Origin: Candidatus Hadersleviella danica
Lineage (GTDB): Bacteria; Chloroflexota; Anaerolineae; Promineifilales; Promineifilaceae
DNA: 24,406 bases
Direction of reading: 5' to 3'
NCBI GenBank assembly: GCA_016711405.1
Contig: JADJSZ010000008.1
Span: 1-24,406, forward strand
Positions 1-8,550 of this stretch are shown here, in pieces. Position 1 is the stretch's first letter; each line of letters begins with the position of its first letter. The translations under genes and the position numbers were made by a program. A model generated the notes under the pieces. That model saw only the letters and a program-made list of their open reading frames with translations. It did not search any database and had not been told where the DNA came from.

Positions 1-304
1 GAAGATCTCCTCCGAAACCATCACGCCACTTGCCGATAACCAGCGTAAACGTGCCCCCAACAACAGCAGGCTTGTTGCGGGTAATTGAACTGCACTTGGC
101 TGGCCAAACGGCTTGAATAACCGCCGTGTTGTTTCCACCACCCATTGCCAATGCAACAACACATGGGTGAGTTAAACACCCCACCCAACCCCACACTAAC
201 CATTCGCGTAAATCGCCAAACCTGACCGAGATGGGTTGAGCGGGAACCAAAAACAGCACCATAACCCCCGTATCATTCCACAAATTGCGTTTTGTTTCAC
301 CCAT
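1..304 (-). CDS. Unidentified protein, N-terminal 101 codons, runs off the left edge
   Basis: Reading the minus strand from the ATG at 304-302, the frame stays open for 101 codons to the window edge with no stop. An AAGGA sits about 5 nt upstream of the ATG, a plausible Shine-Dalgarno site, which favours this start. The visible protein begins MGETKRNLWNDTGVMVLFLV, has one short hydrophobic stretch near residues 14-22, and is rich in Gly, Trp and Val. I do not recognise a family. It is divergently oriented from the glycosyltransferase gene that starts at 485. The open frame could partly reflect GC-rich composition, and an indel could have changed the later residues, so the call rests on frame length plus the ribosome site. 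Confidence 0.45.
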   Translation of the reverse strand, partial: MGETKRNLWNDTGVMVLFLVPAQPISVRFGDLREWLVWGWVGCLTHPCVVALAMGGGNNTAVIQAVWPAKCSSITRNKPAVVGGTFTLVIGKWRDGFGGDL

Positions 305-484
305 TAGCGTCCTTCAAGATAGAGAGGAGTAGCTTAGAGAAGAGGGCAGATTAGGGAGGAGAGTATGTGATTCGGCACTTGTCACTTTCTTTTCACTACT
401 TCACACCAAATTCACCTGCCACTCCACCACTACTCTACCCCCATCTTTCCTCACCCTGTGAAGCATTTGTAACCAGTTTGTAAA
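305..484. other. Divergent intergenic region
   Basis: This gap lies between the minus-strand gene at 1-304 and the plus-strand glycosyltransferase. It is richer in A+T and C-tracts than the genes. Around 378-420 there are degenerate CACTTGT/CACTTTC-like units with roughly 7-bp spacing, probably another member of the repeat class seen elsewhere. I see no convincing -35/-10 pair. Promoters for both flanking genes should lie here. Confidence 0.35.
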
Positions 485-1062
485 ATGGCTAAAGTCAGGG
501 GCAGCATGAAGCGATTCTCTGGCATTCCGTTTGTGTGGTGGGGCACGGCCGTTCTCCTCCTCGCCGCCCTGTTGCGCCCGCTGTGGCTCGCCGAACTCCT
601 CGCCTTGCCCAAGACGAAGCGCGCGATGCCGACATCGTCACCAGGATTTTAGAAGGCAACCACACACCCTCTTTCTGGCAAGCGGTACGGCCACCCATTC
701 CTCTACTACTTCAACGTCCCCTTCCGCTCTCGCCTTGGGCGATAACTGGCACATCCGCTACCCCCTCCGTCGTGACAAGTTACCCTCATCGCCCCTCACC
801 ATGCGCTGGTGCGGCGCGAATGGGGCGCAACCAGTGGAGCACTCACCACGGCCGCCTCCTCGCCCCGCACCGGTGGCCGATTATCTTCAGCCGCACCGCA
901 GCATCCGCCCCATCAGCGAACTCCTGTTTACTGGTGCTGGGGCATGGCCTTACCAAACGGCCGTGGCTGGCTGGCCTCTGGGCCTCACCCTTTATACCCA
1001 CACAGGGGCGCGGGTGGTGCTGGCAGTGCCAGTGTTGGTCGGGGTAATCCCAATGGTTCGCG

Positions 1063-1126
1063 CAGAGGAGCAGAGGAGCAGGGAGCAGGGGAGCGGGTAA
1101 TCCGCAATCCGCAATCCGCAATCCGG
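1063..1126. repeat. Octamer (GAGGAGCA) plus heptamer (AATCCGC) tandem array inside the GT39 gene
   Basis: About four 8-bp units of the GAGGAGCA/GGGAGCAG type (1063-1097) are followed directly by four near-perfect AATCCGC heptamers (1099-1125). The glycosyltransferase reading is in the same frame on both sides (GARVVLAVPVL before, FTISALLISL after), but the array carries an in-frame TAA at 1098-1100. This looks like an insertion into a former coding sequence. Confidence 0.8.
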
Positions 1127-1559
1127 GTCTGCATTCACCATTTCCGCCCTGCTCATCTCTCTGCCTCTATTCTTTATCACGCTCGCCCTCAACCCCGAAT
1201 TACAACAGCGTCTTAGACCAACTGGTGGCAGGCTGCTGGAGGCGTGTGGGCGGGGATGTGCGCCCCAGCTGGGAACGACGGAAGCCACCTTGGGCGCGTT
1301 TAGCTGGGCGGCCGACCTCGCTGGAGACAGCCGCCATCCCAGTGCGCCGCTCTTCGATTGGCCCACGGTCGCCCTTCACCTTTTCGGTCTGATCCTCGTC
1401 TCTAAGGCTTGGCGCGAACCCCGCCACACCTTCTTGCCCGTCTTGCTGGCTTCACCCTCCTCTCCCCAGCGCCCTCTCCCCCGACGCACCGAGCATGGTG
1501 CGACTGGTGGGGCGTTGCCAGTGGTGTCTAGCCCCAGTCAATGCCTACAAAATCTTGCA

Positions 1560-1620
1560 GAGGAGCAGAGGAGCAGAGGAGCAGAGGGGGAAAATCTCCT
1601 CCTGTTCCTGCTCCTCCGCT
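1560..1620. repeat. GAGGAGCA octamer array with an inverted copy, inside the GT39 gene
   Basis: Three exact GAGGAGCA units (1560-1583) are followed after a short A/G spacer by their inverse complement in degenerate form (TGCTCCTC-like, 1596-1620), so the element can fold as a hairpin. It is the same unit family as the array at 1063 and, on the opposite strand, the one at 16641. Confidence 0.75.
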
Positions 1621-2417
1621 CCCCGCCCTTCCCTTTATTTATCCTCACCTTACACTCGCCCAACACCTACTGGGGCTTTACGATGTGGCCACAGACGGCC
1701 GAAAAACCCGCGCCAAATACCAAACTGTCTGGTTCGACGCAATCACCATTGGCGTGCGACACGGAGGAAACCAGCCTCCGTGATGGTCAGCGGCTCCTTC
1801 GCCCACTCGATGCGCTGACGATTCAGCGCTCGCTTAACGAAGACCCGCACACGCGCTGAAACAACGCCGGGCTGGGGCACTCATCTTGCCCGCCGGCGGG
1901 GGGATGGCCTGCTCTACGTGCCCGAATACGCCCCGCCAGCGGCCGAACTGCTCACGGTCGCCCATCCGCCGCCCGAACCGAGTTTCCGTCCGGCCGCTAC
2001 TCCCAGTTTTGCCACCTACCTCGCTTGGGGAGCGCACATTGCCCCCGACTCCACGCCCAAGCCACCACCTTTGGGGCGCACTCACCCTTGTGGGGTTTGA
2101 TGTGTTGGCAGGACAATTGATCCTATTGGCGGGTGGAAAGGCGGCCGTACCTGACGACCTCAAAGCGTTTGTACATCTGCTAGATGCCCAAAGGGCGTAA
2201 TTGCCGCCCAGCACGATGGCTGGGACGCTGTGCCTGATACGTTACAAATTGGGATATAATCATTCAACGGTATCTGTTAGATACAGCGGCCGTGCCCCCA
2301 CCCTCACCTGCCGCCTCGGCCCTTTTACCAATTCCACACTAACCAACGCCTGCCCACGGAAACGGGGGAGGAGGCAATGATTGGATTGAGAAATGACAGA
2401 AGGGGTTGGTGAGGAGA

Positions 2418-2459
2418 GCGAATGGCGAATGACCAATGACGACTGACCAATGAATAACG
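2418..2459. repeat. Six heptamers, (R)CSAATG type, upstream of the GNAT gene
   Basis: Six consecutive 7-bp units, GCGAATG twice and then variants of ACCAATG, ending in AATAACG, fill the gap between the glycosyltransferase remnant and the acetyltransferase. Confidence 0.8.
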
Positions 2460-2462
2460 TCC

Positions 2463-2967
2463 CTCATCACCACCTACCTGCAAATGTTCGTTAGCCCGCC
2501 CACTGCCGCGCCACGGCCGTTGCCCGCCGATGCGGCCGTTGGGCAAGCTGTTCGGCCGACCATCTCCTTTACCGCTACCTCTTACAACACCGTCGGCGAG
2601 GCGTATGAGTGGACAGACCGCCGCCGAATGAGCGACGACAAGCTGGCCTGCATCATCCACGACCCCAATGTAGAGGTGCATGTGCTGTACGTCGCCAGGT
2701 GCCCGCTGGCTACGTCGAACTTGACCAGCGGCTCTTCCTCGAGATTGAAGTTACCTATTTTCGGCTGATGCTCTGAGTTTGCTGGCCGGCCACGGCCTGC
2801 CCTTCTTGCAATGAAGCATCGCCAAGGCATGGCAAGCTCCACCCCACCCGCTTCTGGGTTCACACCTGCAACCTCGACTTTACCCCAACGCCCTTTTTCC
2901 GTCTACCAAAAGCAGGCTTTTGAGATTTATAATGTTAGCCATGAGCCGTTAGCCGCCAAGCCAACTG
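2463..2967 (+). CDS. GNAT-family N-acetyltransferase (frameshifted)
   Basis: Joined frames read as a GNAT acetyltransferase, which transfers acetyl from acetyl-CoA to an amine; the substrate is unknown. Recognisable blocks are TTYLQMF near the start, FYRYLYNTVGEAYEWTDRRR, the beta-strand VEVHVLYV followed by PAGYVELDQRL, and EIEVTYFGLMPE. Next comes the acetyl-CoA loop region (AGHGL), then AKAWQ, RFWVHTCNLD and YQKxxFEIYNV near the C-terminus. Size (about 170 residues) is normal. The start is uncertain: an ATG at 2484 is in frame, but the conserved TTYLQ lies upstream of it and opens after the stop at 2451, so the true start may be hidden by an indel. At least three frame changes are needed. 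No stop is seen in the final frame before the downstream ATG at 2997. Confidence 0.7.
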
Positions 2968-2995
2968 CAATCCAAAATCCGCAATCCAAAATCCC
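2968..2995. repeat. Four heptamers, CAATCCA/AAATCCG type
   Basis: Four contiguous 7-bp units end one base before the ATG of the DinB-like gene. Translated in the acetyltransferase frame they read NPQSKIP, the kind of peptide such repeats encode in cyanobacteria. A related array lies at 5952-5993. Confidence 0.85.
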
Positions 2996-2996
2996 T

Positions 2997-3481
2997 ATGA
3001 CCACCATGGACCCAAGTGCGCCAACGCTGTTTGTGGATGGCGCAGAACAATTTGCAACTTTTCCTCATTTGCTGGCCAATGTCTCAAGAAACGGCCGCCA
3101 CCCTGCGCGACCCCAACGACGGCGACAAAGGTTGGACGACCTCGAAGGGTCCGCCACCTGCGCGACTTTGACGAGTTTTTCCGCTTGCGGGCGATGATGA
3201 TGCGCGAGCAAGACAACCCCCGCCCCTGCCCGCCTACGACCACGAGGCCATCGCCATTGAACGACGCTACAACGCGCAAAAATCTAACGGCCGTCTTCAC
3301 CGATTTCCAAGCCAAACGCGCCCAATTCATCGCCTTCTTCAAAAACCTCACCGACGAAGAGTGGGAACGGGCCGCATCCACCCCGAACGCGGCCACTTCA
3401 CCATGACCGATGCACTGATGCAAAATTATGACCCACGACTGTGTGCATATGGAGCAAATCGGCCGTATCCTCCACCAGTAA
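2997..3481 (+). CDS. DinB-family protein (frameshifted)
   Basis: The rebuilt protein of about 160 residues begins MTTMDPSAPTLFVDG. It contains TLRDPNDGDKGW, then HLRDFDEFFRLRAMMMREQD, a helical stretch FQAKRAQFIAFFKNLTDEEW, and ends in MTHDCVHMEQIGRIL. The helical pattern and the final H-D-x2-H with the earlier HLRDFDEFF histidine match the DinB/YfiT metal-binding four-helix fold. Members include thiol transferases and many proteins of unknown function, so no substrate is assigned. The start at 2997 follows CCCT with no Shine-Dalgarno. About four frame changes are needed. The upstream acetyltransferase frame runs through the repeat into this start, so a fusion is possible. Confidence 0.65.
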
Positions 3482-3484
3482 AGA

Positions 3485-3575
3485 GTTATTTGTTATTGGT
3501 TATTCGTTATAGGGGCGTTCGCTAACCAACTTCAATAACCAATACCCAATAACGAATAACGAATAACAAGTAACT
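3485..3575. repeat. Head-to-head TTATTGG/AATAACG heptamer element between DinB and methylmalonyl-CoA mutase genes
   Basis: Four GTTATT(T/G/C) heptamers (3485-3512), a 21-bp spacer, then six AATAACG-type heptamers (3534-3575), which are the inverse complement of the left arm. The element fills the gap and stops four C before the next ATG at 3580. It can form a long AT-rich hairpin. Confidence 0.85.
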
Positions 3576-3579
3576 CCCC

Positions 3580-5137
3580 ATGATTGAACGACGCGAAAAG
3601 TTCCAAACCAGCTCACACATCCCTGTGGAACGGCTGTACGTGCCTTCTGATATTGACGATGAATACCGTGAAAAGCTCGGTTTCCCGGGCGAATACCCCT
3701 TCACCCGTGGCGTGCAACCGACCATGTATCGCGGCCGTTTGTGGACGATGCGCCAATACGCAGGTTTCAGCACCGCCAAAGAATCGAACGAGCGCTAAGT
3801 TCCTCGAGCAAGGGCAAACCAGCTCTCCGTCGCCTTTCGATTTGCCCACCCAAATCGGCTACGACCCTGACGACGACATGGCTTTGGGTGAAGTGGGCAA
3901 AGTGGGGGTCAGCATCCCCACGCTGGCCGATATGCGCGTCTTATTGATGGCATCCCTCGATAAAGTCAGCATCAGCATGACCATTAACGCGCCCGCCGCC
4001 ATTTTGCTGGCGATGGTCATTGCGGTGGGCAAAGAGCAGGGTGTGCCCGCCAGCCAACTGCGCGGCACCATCCAAACGACATTTTGAAGGAGTACATTGC
4101 GCGGGGCACGTACATCTTCCCCCAAACCGTCCATGCGGCTGATTACGGATGTTCGCCTATTGCGGCCGTGAAGTGCCCCGCTGAACACCATCCGATTAGC
4201 GGTTACCACATCCGCGAAGCGGGAAGCACGGCTGCCCAAGAAATCGCCTTCACCCTGGCCGATGGCATTGCCTATGTGCAAGCGGCCGTGAACGCAGGGC
4301 TAGACGTGGGACAAATTCGCCGACCAACTCTCCTTTTCTTCAACGCCCACAACAACTTTGGAGGAGGTGGCTGTTCCGCCGCACGGCGCATGGGCGCACA
4401 TTATGCGCCACCGCTTTGAGCCAAACCCCAAAGTTGATGTTGCGCTTCCACACCCAAACGGGGAAGCAATTGACGGCGCAACAGCCCGAGAACAACGTCG
4501 TGCGGGTGGTCTTTTGTAGGCGTTGGCGGCCGTTCTAGGCGGCACACAAAGTTTGCACACCAACGGCCGTGATGAGGCGCTTTGCCCACGGAAGCGGCTG
4601 CAAATCGCCCTGCGCACCCAGCAAATCATCGCCCACGAAAGCGGCGTGACCGACACGATTGACCCACTGGCTGGCCCCTATTATGTGGAAAGCCTGACCG
4701 ACCAACTCGAGGCGCAAGCACAGGCATACATTGACGAAATTGACCGAATGGGCGGCGCGTTAATCGCCGTCGAAGAGGGGTACATCCAGCAACAAATCCA
4801 AGAGGCGGCCTACCATTATCAGCGCGCGACCTCGAGGCCAAAGAACAAATTGTGAGTCGGCGTGAACCAATTTGTGCAAGCAGATGAGTAGCTAACTATC
4901 CCCACGCTCCAACCTTGATCCTGCCATTGAGGCGGCGCAGTGTGCCCGCATCCGAATTCCGTGGCCAACGGGACAATGGCAAGGTGGCCGAGTTGCGGGG
5001 GCAGTTGGAAACGGCCGCACGTACCGATGAAAACCTCCTGCCCCTCTTCATCGCCTGTGTCGAAAACGATGTCACCCTCGGCGAAATCTGCCACACCCTG
5101 CGCGGGGTGTGGGGAATATCGGCCGAGTTATGTCTGA
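3580..5137 (+). CDS. mcmA: Methylmalonyl-CoA mutase, large (catalytic) subunit, B12-domain-less type (frameshifted)
   Basis: This is the acyl-CoA-binding barrel of an adenosylcobalamin-dependent mutase that interconverts methylmalonyl-CoA and succinyl-CoA. Diagnostic blocks in order: GEYPFTRGVQPTMYRGRLWT, MRQYAGF, FDLPTQIGYDPDD, GVSIPTLADM, SMTINAPAAILLAM, GTIQ...KEYIARGTYIFP, ISGYHIREAGSTAAQEIAFT, FNAHNNF, LHTNGRDEALCP, IIAHESGVTDTIDPLAGPYY, and IAVEEGYIQQQIQ. Rebuilt length is about 520 residues, normal for the separate large subunit, and it has no C-terminal cobalamin-binding domain. That domain should be a separate gene, which is not in this window. At least six frame changes occur, one at 3797 where two bases seem missing. 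The epimerase gene just downstream supports methylmalonyl-CoA over isobutyryl-CoA as substrate. No Shine-Dalgarno is seen; the ATG follows CCCC. Confidence 0.88.
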
Positions 5138-5146
5138 GGAAAACAA

Positions 5147-5344
5147 ATGCGTTGGCTTAACATCACTATCTTGAAATTAGCCTTGTTAGATACCCTGCCC
5201 TTCACTCTATTTCTATTGATACTTAAGCTCATAGATGATTGGACACATTTGTTTGACATTTTTGTTGGAGTTGGTATTTGGACTTTGATTTTTTTCATAG
5301 GTGCCTATGCGCGTTATGTGTATCGGTATCGCAAGGTAATCTAA
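5147..5344 (+). CDS. Small two-TM membrane protein of unknown function
   Basis: A 65-residue intact ORF beginning MRWLNITILKLALLDTLPF. It has two hydrophobic segments (about residues 6-28 and 38-56) and a basic end (YARYVYRYRKVI), so it probably sits in the membrane with a positively charged tail. GAGGA 6-7 nt upstream overlaps the end of the mutase gene and suggests translational coupling. Its base composition is clearly more AT-rich than that of its neighbours, and it breaks the usual mutase-epimerase adjacency. I recognise no family; chance is possible but unlikely given the ribosome site and membrane pattern. Confidence 0.5.
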   Translation: MRWLNITILKLALLDTLPFTLFLLILKLIDDWTHLFDIFVGVGIWTLIFFIGAYARYVYRYRKVI

Positions 5345-5434
5345 ACCTCAACCTGATTAAAACGCTGACGATAGAGACCCGCTGTCGCGCACGAGATGAA
5401 AAGCGGCCAACGAACCCTCATTCAAACACTATTA

Positions 5435-5455
5435 ACCGTTCACCATTCACAATTC
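5435..5455. repeat. Three ACCATTC-type heptamers before the epimerase start
   Basis: Units ACCGTTC, ACCATTC and ACAATTC occupy 5435-5455 and are followed by CC and the ATG at 5458. A similar array (ACTTTTC units) precedes mutY. Confidence 0.65.
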
Positions 5456-5457
5456 CC

Positions 5458-5852
5458 ATGATTACCCGCATCCACCACATCGCCCTTGTCAACCCCCAGC
5501 TTAGACGAAGCGACAGGCTTTTGCCGAAGCCCTTTGGCCTGACCGTCAGCCAACAGCACCGCGAAGAGGAGAAAGAAGTTGATGTTGCCTTCCTGCCCAG
5601 CCAGAGCAACATCGAACTGATTAGCCCATTTGTGGAGGACAATGGGGTGGCCAAATACCTGCAAAAGGTACTCGGCATCCACCATCTTGCCTCGAGGTAG
5701 ATGACATTGAGGAAGCGTTGCAACGGCTGCGCTCCACAATGTGCCCCCTCATTGATGAGCAACCCCAGCCTAAACAGCGAAGGGCGCAAATGGCCTTCAT
5801 CCACCCCAAAGGTACGGGCGGCGTTCTCGTCGAATTGTATGAGAGTGAATAG
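5458..5852 (+). CDS. mce: Methylmalonyl-CoA epimerase (frameshifted)
   Basis: A VOC-superfamily metalloenzyme that converts the (S) epimer of methylmalonyl-CoA to (R) before the mutase step. It starts MITRIHHIALV, with the first metal-binding His in IHHIAL, then KEVDVAFLPSQSNIELISPF, GVAKYLQK, the second half GIHHLALEVDDIEEALQRLR, then MAFIHPKGTGGVLVELYE. About 131 residues, normal for the family. Frame changes lie near 5505 (in the LxxA region), at 5692 (one C missing before TCGAGG restores LALEVDD) and near 5775. It lies just downstream of the mutase large subunit, as expected for a propionyl-CoA pathway. Its TAG stop at 5850-5852 is the first three bases of a repeat unit. Confidence 0.88.
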
Positions 5853-5877
5853 TGGTGAGTGGCTAGTGAGTAGTGTG
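5843..5877. repeat. Five GAGTGRN/TAGTGNN heptamers overlapping the epimerase stop
   Basis: Five 7-bp units (GAGTGAA, TAGTGGT and variants) start before the epimerase stop. The stop codon and the last two residues are encoded by the array. Confidence 0.75.
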
Positions 5878-5900
5878 CCAAACGGTTGCATTTGTATTCA

Positions 5901-5936
5901 GGGCTGAAAGCCCACCCTATACCAGACTAGGGTATA
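5901..5936. terminator. Two small hairpins after the epimerase gene
   Basis: GGGCT/AGCCC (5901-5905 with 5909-5913, 3-nt loop) and TATACC/GGTATA (5918-5923 with 5931-5936). There is no T-run, so this is a weak terminator at best, or just structured spacer. Confidence 0.25.
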
Positions 5937-5951
5937 AGTGCAAAAACAGCT

Positions 5952-5993
5952 AATCCAAAATCCAAATCCCCAATCAAAAATCCCACAATCCCC
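5952..5993. repeat. AATCCAA heptamer array before the thiolase gene
   Basis: Degenerate AATCCAA/ATCCCCA/ATCAAAA units at 7-bp spacing, the same family as 2968-2995. They end about a dozen bases before the thiolase ATG. Confidence 0.7.
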
Positions 5994-6005
5994 CGAGAGT
6001 TTCCC

Positions 6006-7227
6006 ATGAGCAACCACGAACGAGATACAGTCATCGTCGGCGCGGCCAGAACGCCCGTCGGCCGTTTTCAAGGTGATTTAAGCAGTCTGACAGCCCCCAA
6101 CTCGGGGCGGCGGCCGTGCAAGAGGCCATCCGCCGCGCTGGCGTAGCCCCGACACGGTTTACGAAGTCATTATAGCCACGTGCTCGGCGCAGGCGTAAGC
6201 AACCCCGCCGGCAAGCCGCCCTTGGCGCAGGCTTACCCGATAGCGTCGGCGCGTTCACCGTCAACAAAGTATGCGGCTCTGGTCTGAAGGCGGTAATGAC
6301 GGCCGCCAACGCCATCGCCGCTGGCGAAGCCGATGTCTTTGTGGCGGGCGGCATGGAAAGCATGAGCAACGCCCCCTACCTGTTGCCCCGCCCGCCAAGG
6401 GGGCACGTTACGGTCACACCGAAATGAAAGATGCCATCTTGCACGATGGCCTCTGGTGCGCCTTCCAAGATTGGGGCATGGGCAACGCGGCCGAATTTAT
6501 CGCCCGCAAATTCGAGCTGACCCGCCCAGAATTGGACGAATTTGCCCTGCGGAGCCATGACCGTGCCGCCAGTGCGACGGCCAGCGGACGTTTTGCGGCC
6601 GAAATCGCCCCCATCACCATTAAAACCCGCAAAGGGCCACTTGTGGTGGACAAGGACGAATCCATCCGCGCCAGCTACGCCCACGACACCTATGTGCTAG
6701 ACACCACCCTCGAGCAGTTGGGCAAGCTCCGCCCCGCTTTTGAGGCGGATGGGGTGGTCACGGCGGCAACGCCCCGCCTGAACGATGGCGCGGCGGCACT
6801 CGTGCTCACCAGTCGCGAGGAAGCACAACGGCAAGGGCTGACCCCCTTGGCACGGGTGGTGGGCTACACCCATGCGGCCGTGCCCCCCGAGTGGATTTTC
6901 TCCGCCCCTGCCAAAGCCATCCCCCGCCTGCTGGCCAAACTGGGCTGGTCGCTGGATGAGGTGGACTTAATCGAGCTAAACGAGGCGTTTGCCGCGCAAG
7001 CGTTGGCCAACGGGCTAGAAATGCAACAAAACGGCCATGCGTGGGACTGGGAGAAGGTCAATGTCAATGGCGGCGCAGTCGCTCTTGGCCACCCGATTGG
7101 CTCCAGCGGGGCGCGGGTGTTGGTGACCTTGCTCCACGCCTTGCAAGCCCGTGGCGGCCGTCGCGGCATCGCCTCCCTCTGCCTCGGCGGCGGCGAAGCG
7201 GTGGCCTTGGCCATCGAAATAGAATAA
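6006..7227 (+). CDS. Thiolase / acetyl-CoA C-acetyltransferase (N-terminal third frameshifted)
   Basis: Condenses or cleaves acyl-CoA (acetoacetyl-CoA thiolase or a degradative 3-ketoacyl-CoA thiolase). The start MSNHERDTVIVGAARTPVGR fits, with RTPxGRFxG typical of the family. The nucleophile lies in NKVCGSGLKAV (about 6262-6294). Also seen are GGMESMSNAPYLLPR, ELNEAFAAQA, the His motif NGGAVALGHPIGSSGAR and the second catalytic Cys in SLCLGGGEAVAL. About 400 residues. Restoring one C at 6091-6095, one C near 6147 and one G near 6175 recovers APQLGAAAV, APDTVYEV and IIGHVLGAG. Another shift is near 6390, after which the frame is intact to the stop. All are homopolymer-length changes. It may serve the same acyl-CoA pathway as mcm/mce. 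The ATG follows CCC and lacks a Shine-Dalgarno. Confidence 0.9.
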
Positions 7228-7232
7228 TTCCC

Positions 7233-7304
7233 TTATTCGTTACTCGTTATTGGTTCGTAAGCCTCTTGAGTAACCAGTAACTAATAACCAATAACGAATA
7301 ACGA
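7233..7304. repeat. Head-to-head TTATTCG / ATAACGA heptamer element
   Basis: Three units (TTATTCG, TTACTCG, TTATTGG; 7233-7253), a 16-bp spacer, then five GTAACCA/ATAACGA units (7270-7304), the inverse complement of the left arm. It begins 5 bp after the thiolase stop and ends with GTACCCCCT just before the ATG at 7314. Confidence 0.88.
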
Positions 7305-7313
7305 GTACCCCCT

Positions 7314-8550
7314 ATGATTGCCATTATCGGCGGCGGGCCAGCGGGGTTGATGACGGCCGAACTCTTGAGCCGAGCGGCCGTCTCACCCCCCTTGCAAATC
7401 CATGTCTACGACAAAATGCCCTCGTTCGGCCGCAAATTTTTGCTGGCGGGGCGCGGCGGCCTCAACCTGACCCACTCCGAAGCACTCGAACCATTTTTGG
7501 CGCGGTACGGCGATAGACGGCCGTTAATTGAGCCGTGGCTCCGCGCTTCTTCCCGCCGAGGTGCGCCAATGGGCCGACGAATTGGGCGCGGAAACATTTA
7601 TCGGCACCTCAGGGCGCGTCTTTCCCAAAGCCATGAAAGCCTCGCCCCTCCTGCGGGCGTGGCTCCAGCGGCTACAGGCGAATGGGGTGCAGTTTCATCC
7701 CCGCCATGCGTGGCAGGGTTGGGGCGCAGATGGGGCATTGCTGTTCGATGCGCCCGACGGCCGACACGCCATCACCCCCAACGCCACCGTGTTGGCCTTG
7801 GGCGGCGGCAGTTGGGCGCGGCTCGGCTCCGATGGGGCGTGGGTTCCGTGGCTGGTGGCCAAGGGTGTGCCCGTGCGCCCGCTCCAGCCCGCCAATTGCG
7901 GCTTTGAGGTGGCGTGGAGCGACTATTTTCGCGGCCGTTTTGCGGGCGAACCGCTCAAGTCGGTCGCGCTCACCTTTGGCTCTTTCCAGCGGCAAGGGGA
8001 ATTGGTGATTAGCGATTATGGGGTGGAGGGGAGCTTGGTCTATGCCGTTTCGGCGGCCGTGCGCGATGCGTTGTCGGCCGAGGGCACGGCCGTCATTCAC
8101 CTCGATTTAATCCCCCACCAAACCGAAGCCCAGTTGGCGCAAAAATTGGCTCGGCCGCGTGGCTCCCGCTCCCTCGCCAGCCACCTCAGCAGTCGTCTCA
8201 ACCTCAAAGGGGTCAAGTTCGCCCTCCTGCGCGAGTGCCTCTCCCCCGCCGTTTTGGATGACCCCCTGCAATTGGCGGCGGCGATGAAGGCGTTGCCCGT
8301 GGCCTTGGTCGCCCCTCGGCCGCTAGACGAGGCGATTAGCAGTGCGGGCGGCGTCGCCTTCGAGTCGCTCACCCCCCACCTGATGGTGCGCGACACCCCC
8401 GGCCTCTTTTGCGCGGGCGAAATGCTCGACTGGGAAGCCCCCACAGGTGGCTATTTGCTGACAGCTTGCATGGCCAGCGGCCGTGTCGCCGCCCAAGGCG
8501 TGTTGGAGTGGTTATTGGTTACTGGTTATTCGTTATTGAATAACCATTAA
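7314..8550 (+). CDS. HI0933/BaiN-like FAD-binding flavoprotein (one frameshift)
   Basis: A flavin-dependent oxidoreductase-type protein; the substrate is unknown. The N-terminal Rossmann motif is MIAIIGGGPAGLMTAELLSR, followed by the family signature GRKFLLAGRGGLNLTHSE. After a frame change near 7545 the protein continues FPPAEVRQWADELGAETFIG, SGRVFPKAMKASPLLRAW, ALGGGSWARLGSDG, and ends with FCAGEMLDWEAPTGGYLLTA and GRVAAQGVLEWL. The motifs match the TIGR03862 subgroup of HI0933-like flavoproteins, at a normal 410 residues. The natural C-terminus seems to be near VLEWL: the last dozen residues (LLVTGYSLLNNH) and the TAA at 8548-8550 are encoded by the heptamer array that begins at 8512. The ATG follows CCCCCT with no Shine-Dalgarno. 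Confidence 0.85.

Larger units (their letters stand above)
485..2395 (+). pseudogene. GT39-family membrane glycosyltransferase, multiply frameshifted and interrupted by repeats
   Basis: Joined frames give a polytopic membrane protein of the Dol-P-Man:protein mannosyltransferase/ArnT type (GT39), which moves a sugar from a lipid-linked donor. The N-terminus has one TM segment (FVWWGTAVLLLAALL, from the ATG at 506; an in-frame ATG is at 485). It is followed by an acidic DEARDADIV loop expected near the active site, then HPFLYYFNVPF and GLTLYTHTGARVV, which resembles the G-x-LYTYT-x-AR signature of chloroflexal GT39 proteins. Later come FTISALLISLPLFFITLALN and APLFDWPTVALHLFGLILV. Near 2070-2390 the fragments LTLVGFD, FVHLLDAQ and NQRLPTETGEEA match the beta-rich C-terminal domain often fused to these enzymes. 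Length (about 1.9 kb) is normal. At least eight frame changes are needed, and repeat arrays at 1063-1126 and 1560-1612 bring in stops or foreign residues. The repeats inside it suggest genuine decay; part of the damage may be sequencing error. Confidence 0.65.

Noticed and set aside
531..1100. Separate genes for the three overlapping plus-strand ORFs
   Set aside because: Each carries pieces of one GT39 protein in different frames; they are fragments of a single gene.
1063..1620. Insertion sequence in the GT39 gene
   Set aside because: No transposase, terminal inverted repeats or target duplication are visible; the inserts are only short tandem units.
1834..2214. Minus-strand 126-codon ORF
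   Set aside because: The plus strand in the same place encodes the C-terminal domain of the GT39 protein (FVHLLDAQ region), so this is a shadow frame.
3485..3575. CRISPR-like array
   Set aside because: Unit length is 7 bp with no spacers and strand inversion in the middle; there are no cas genes.
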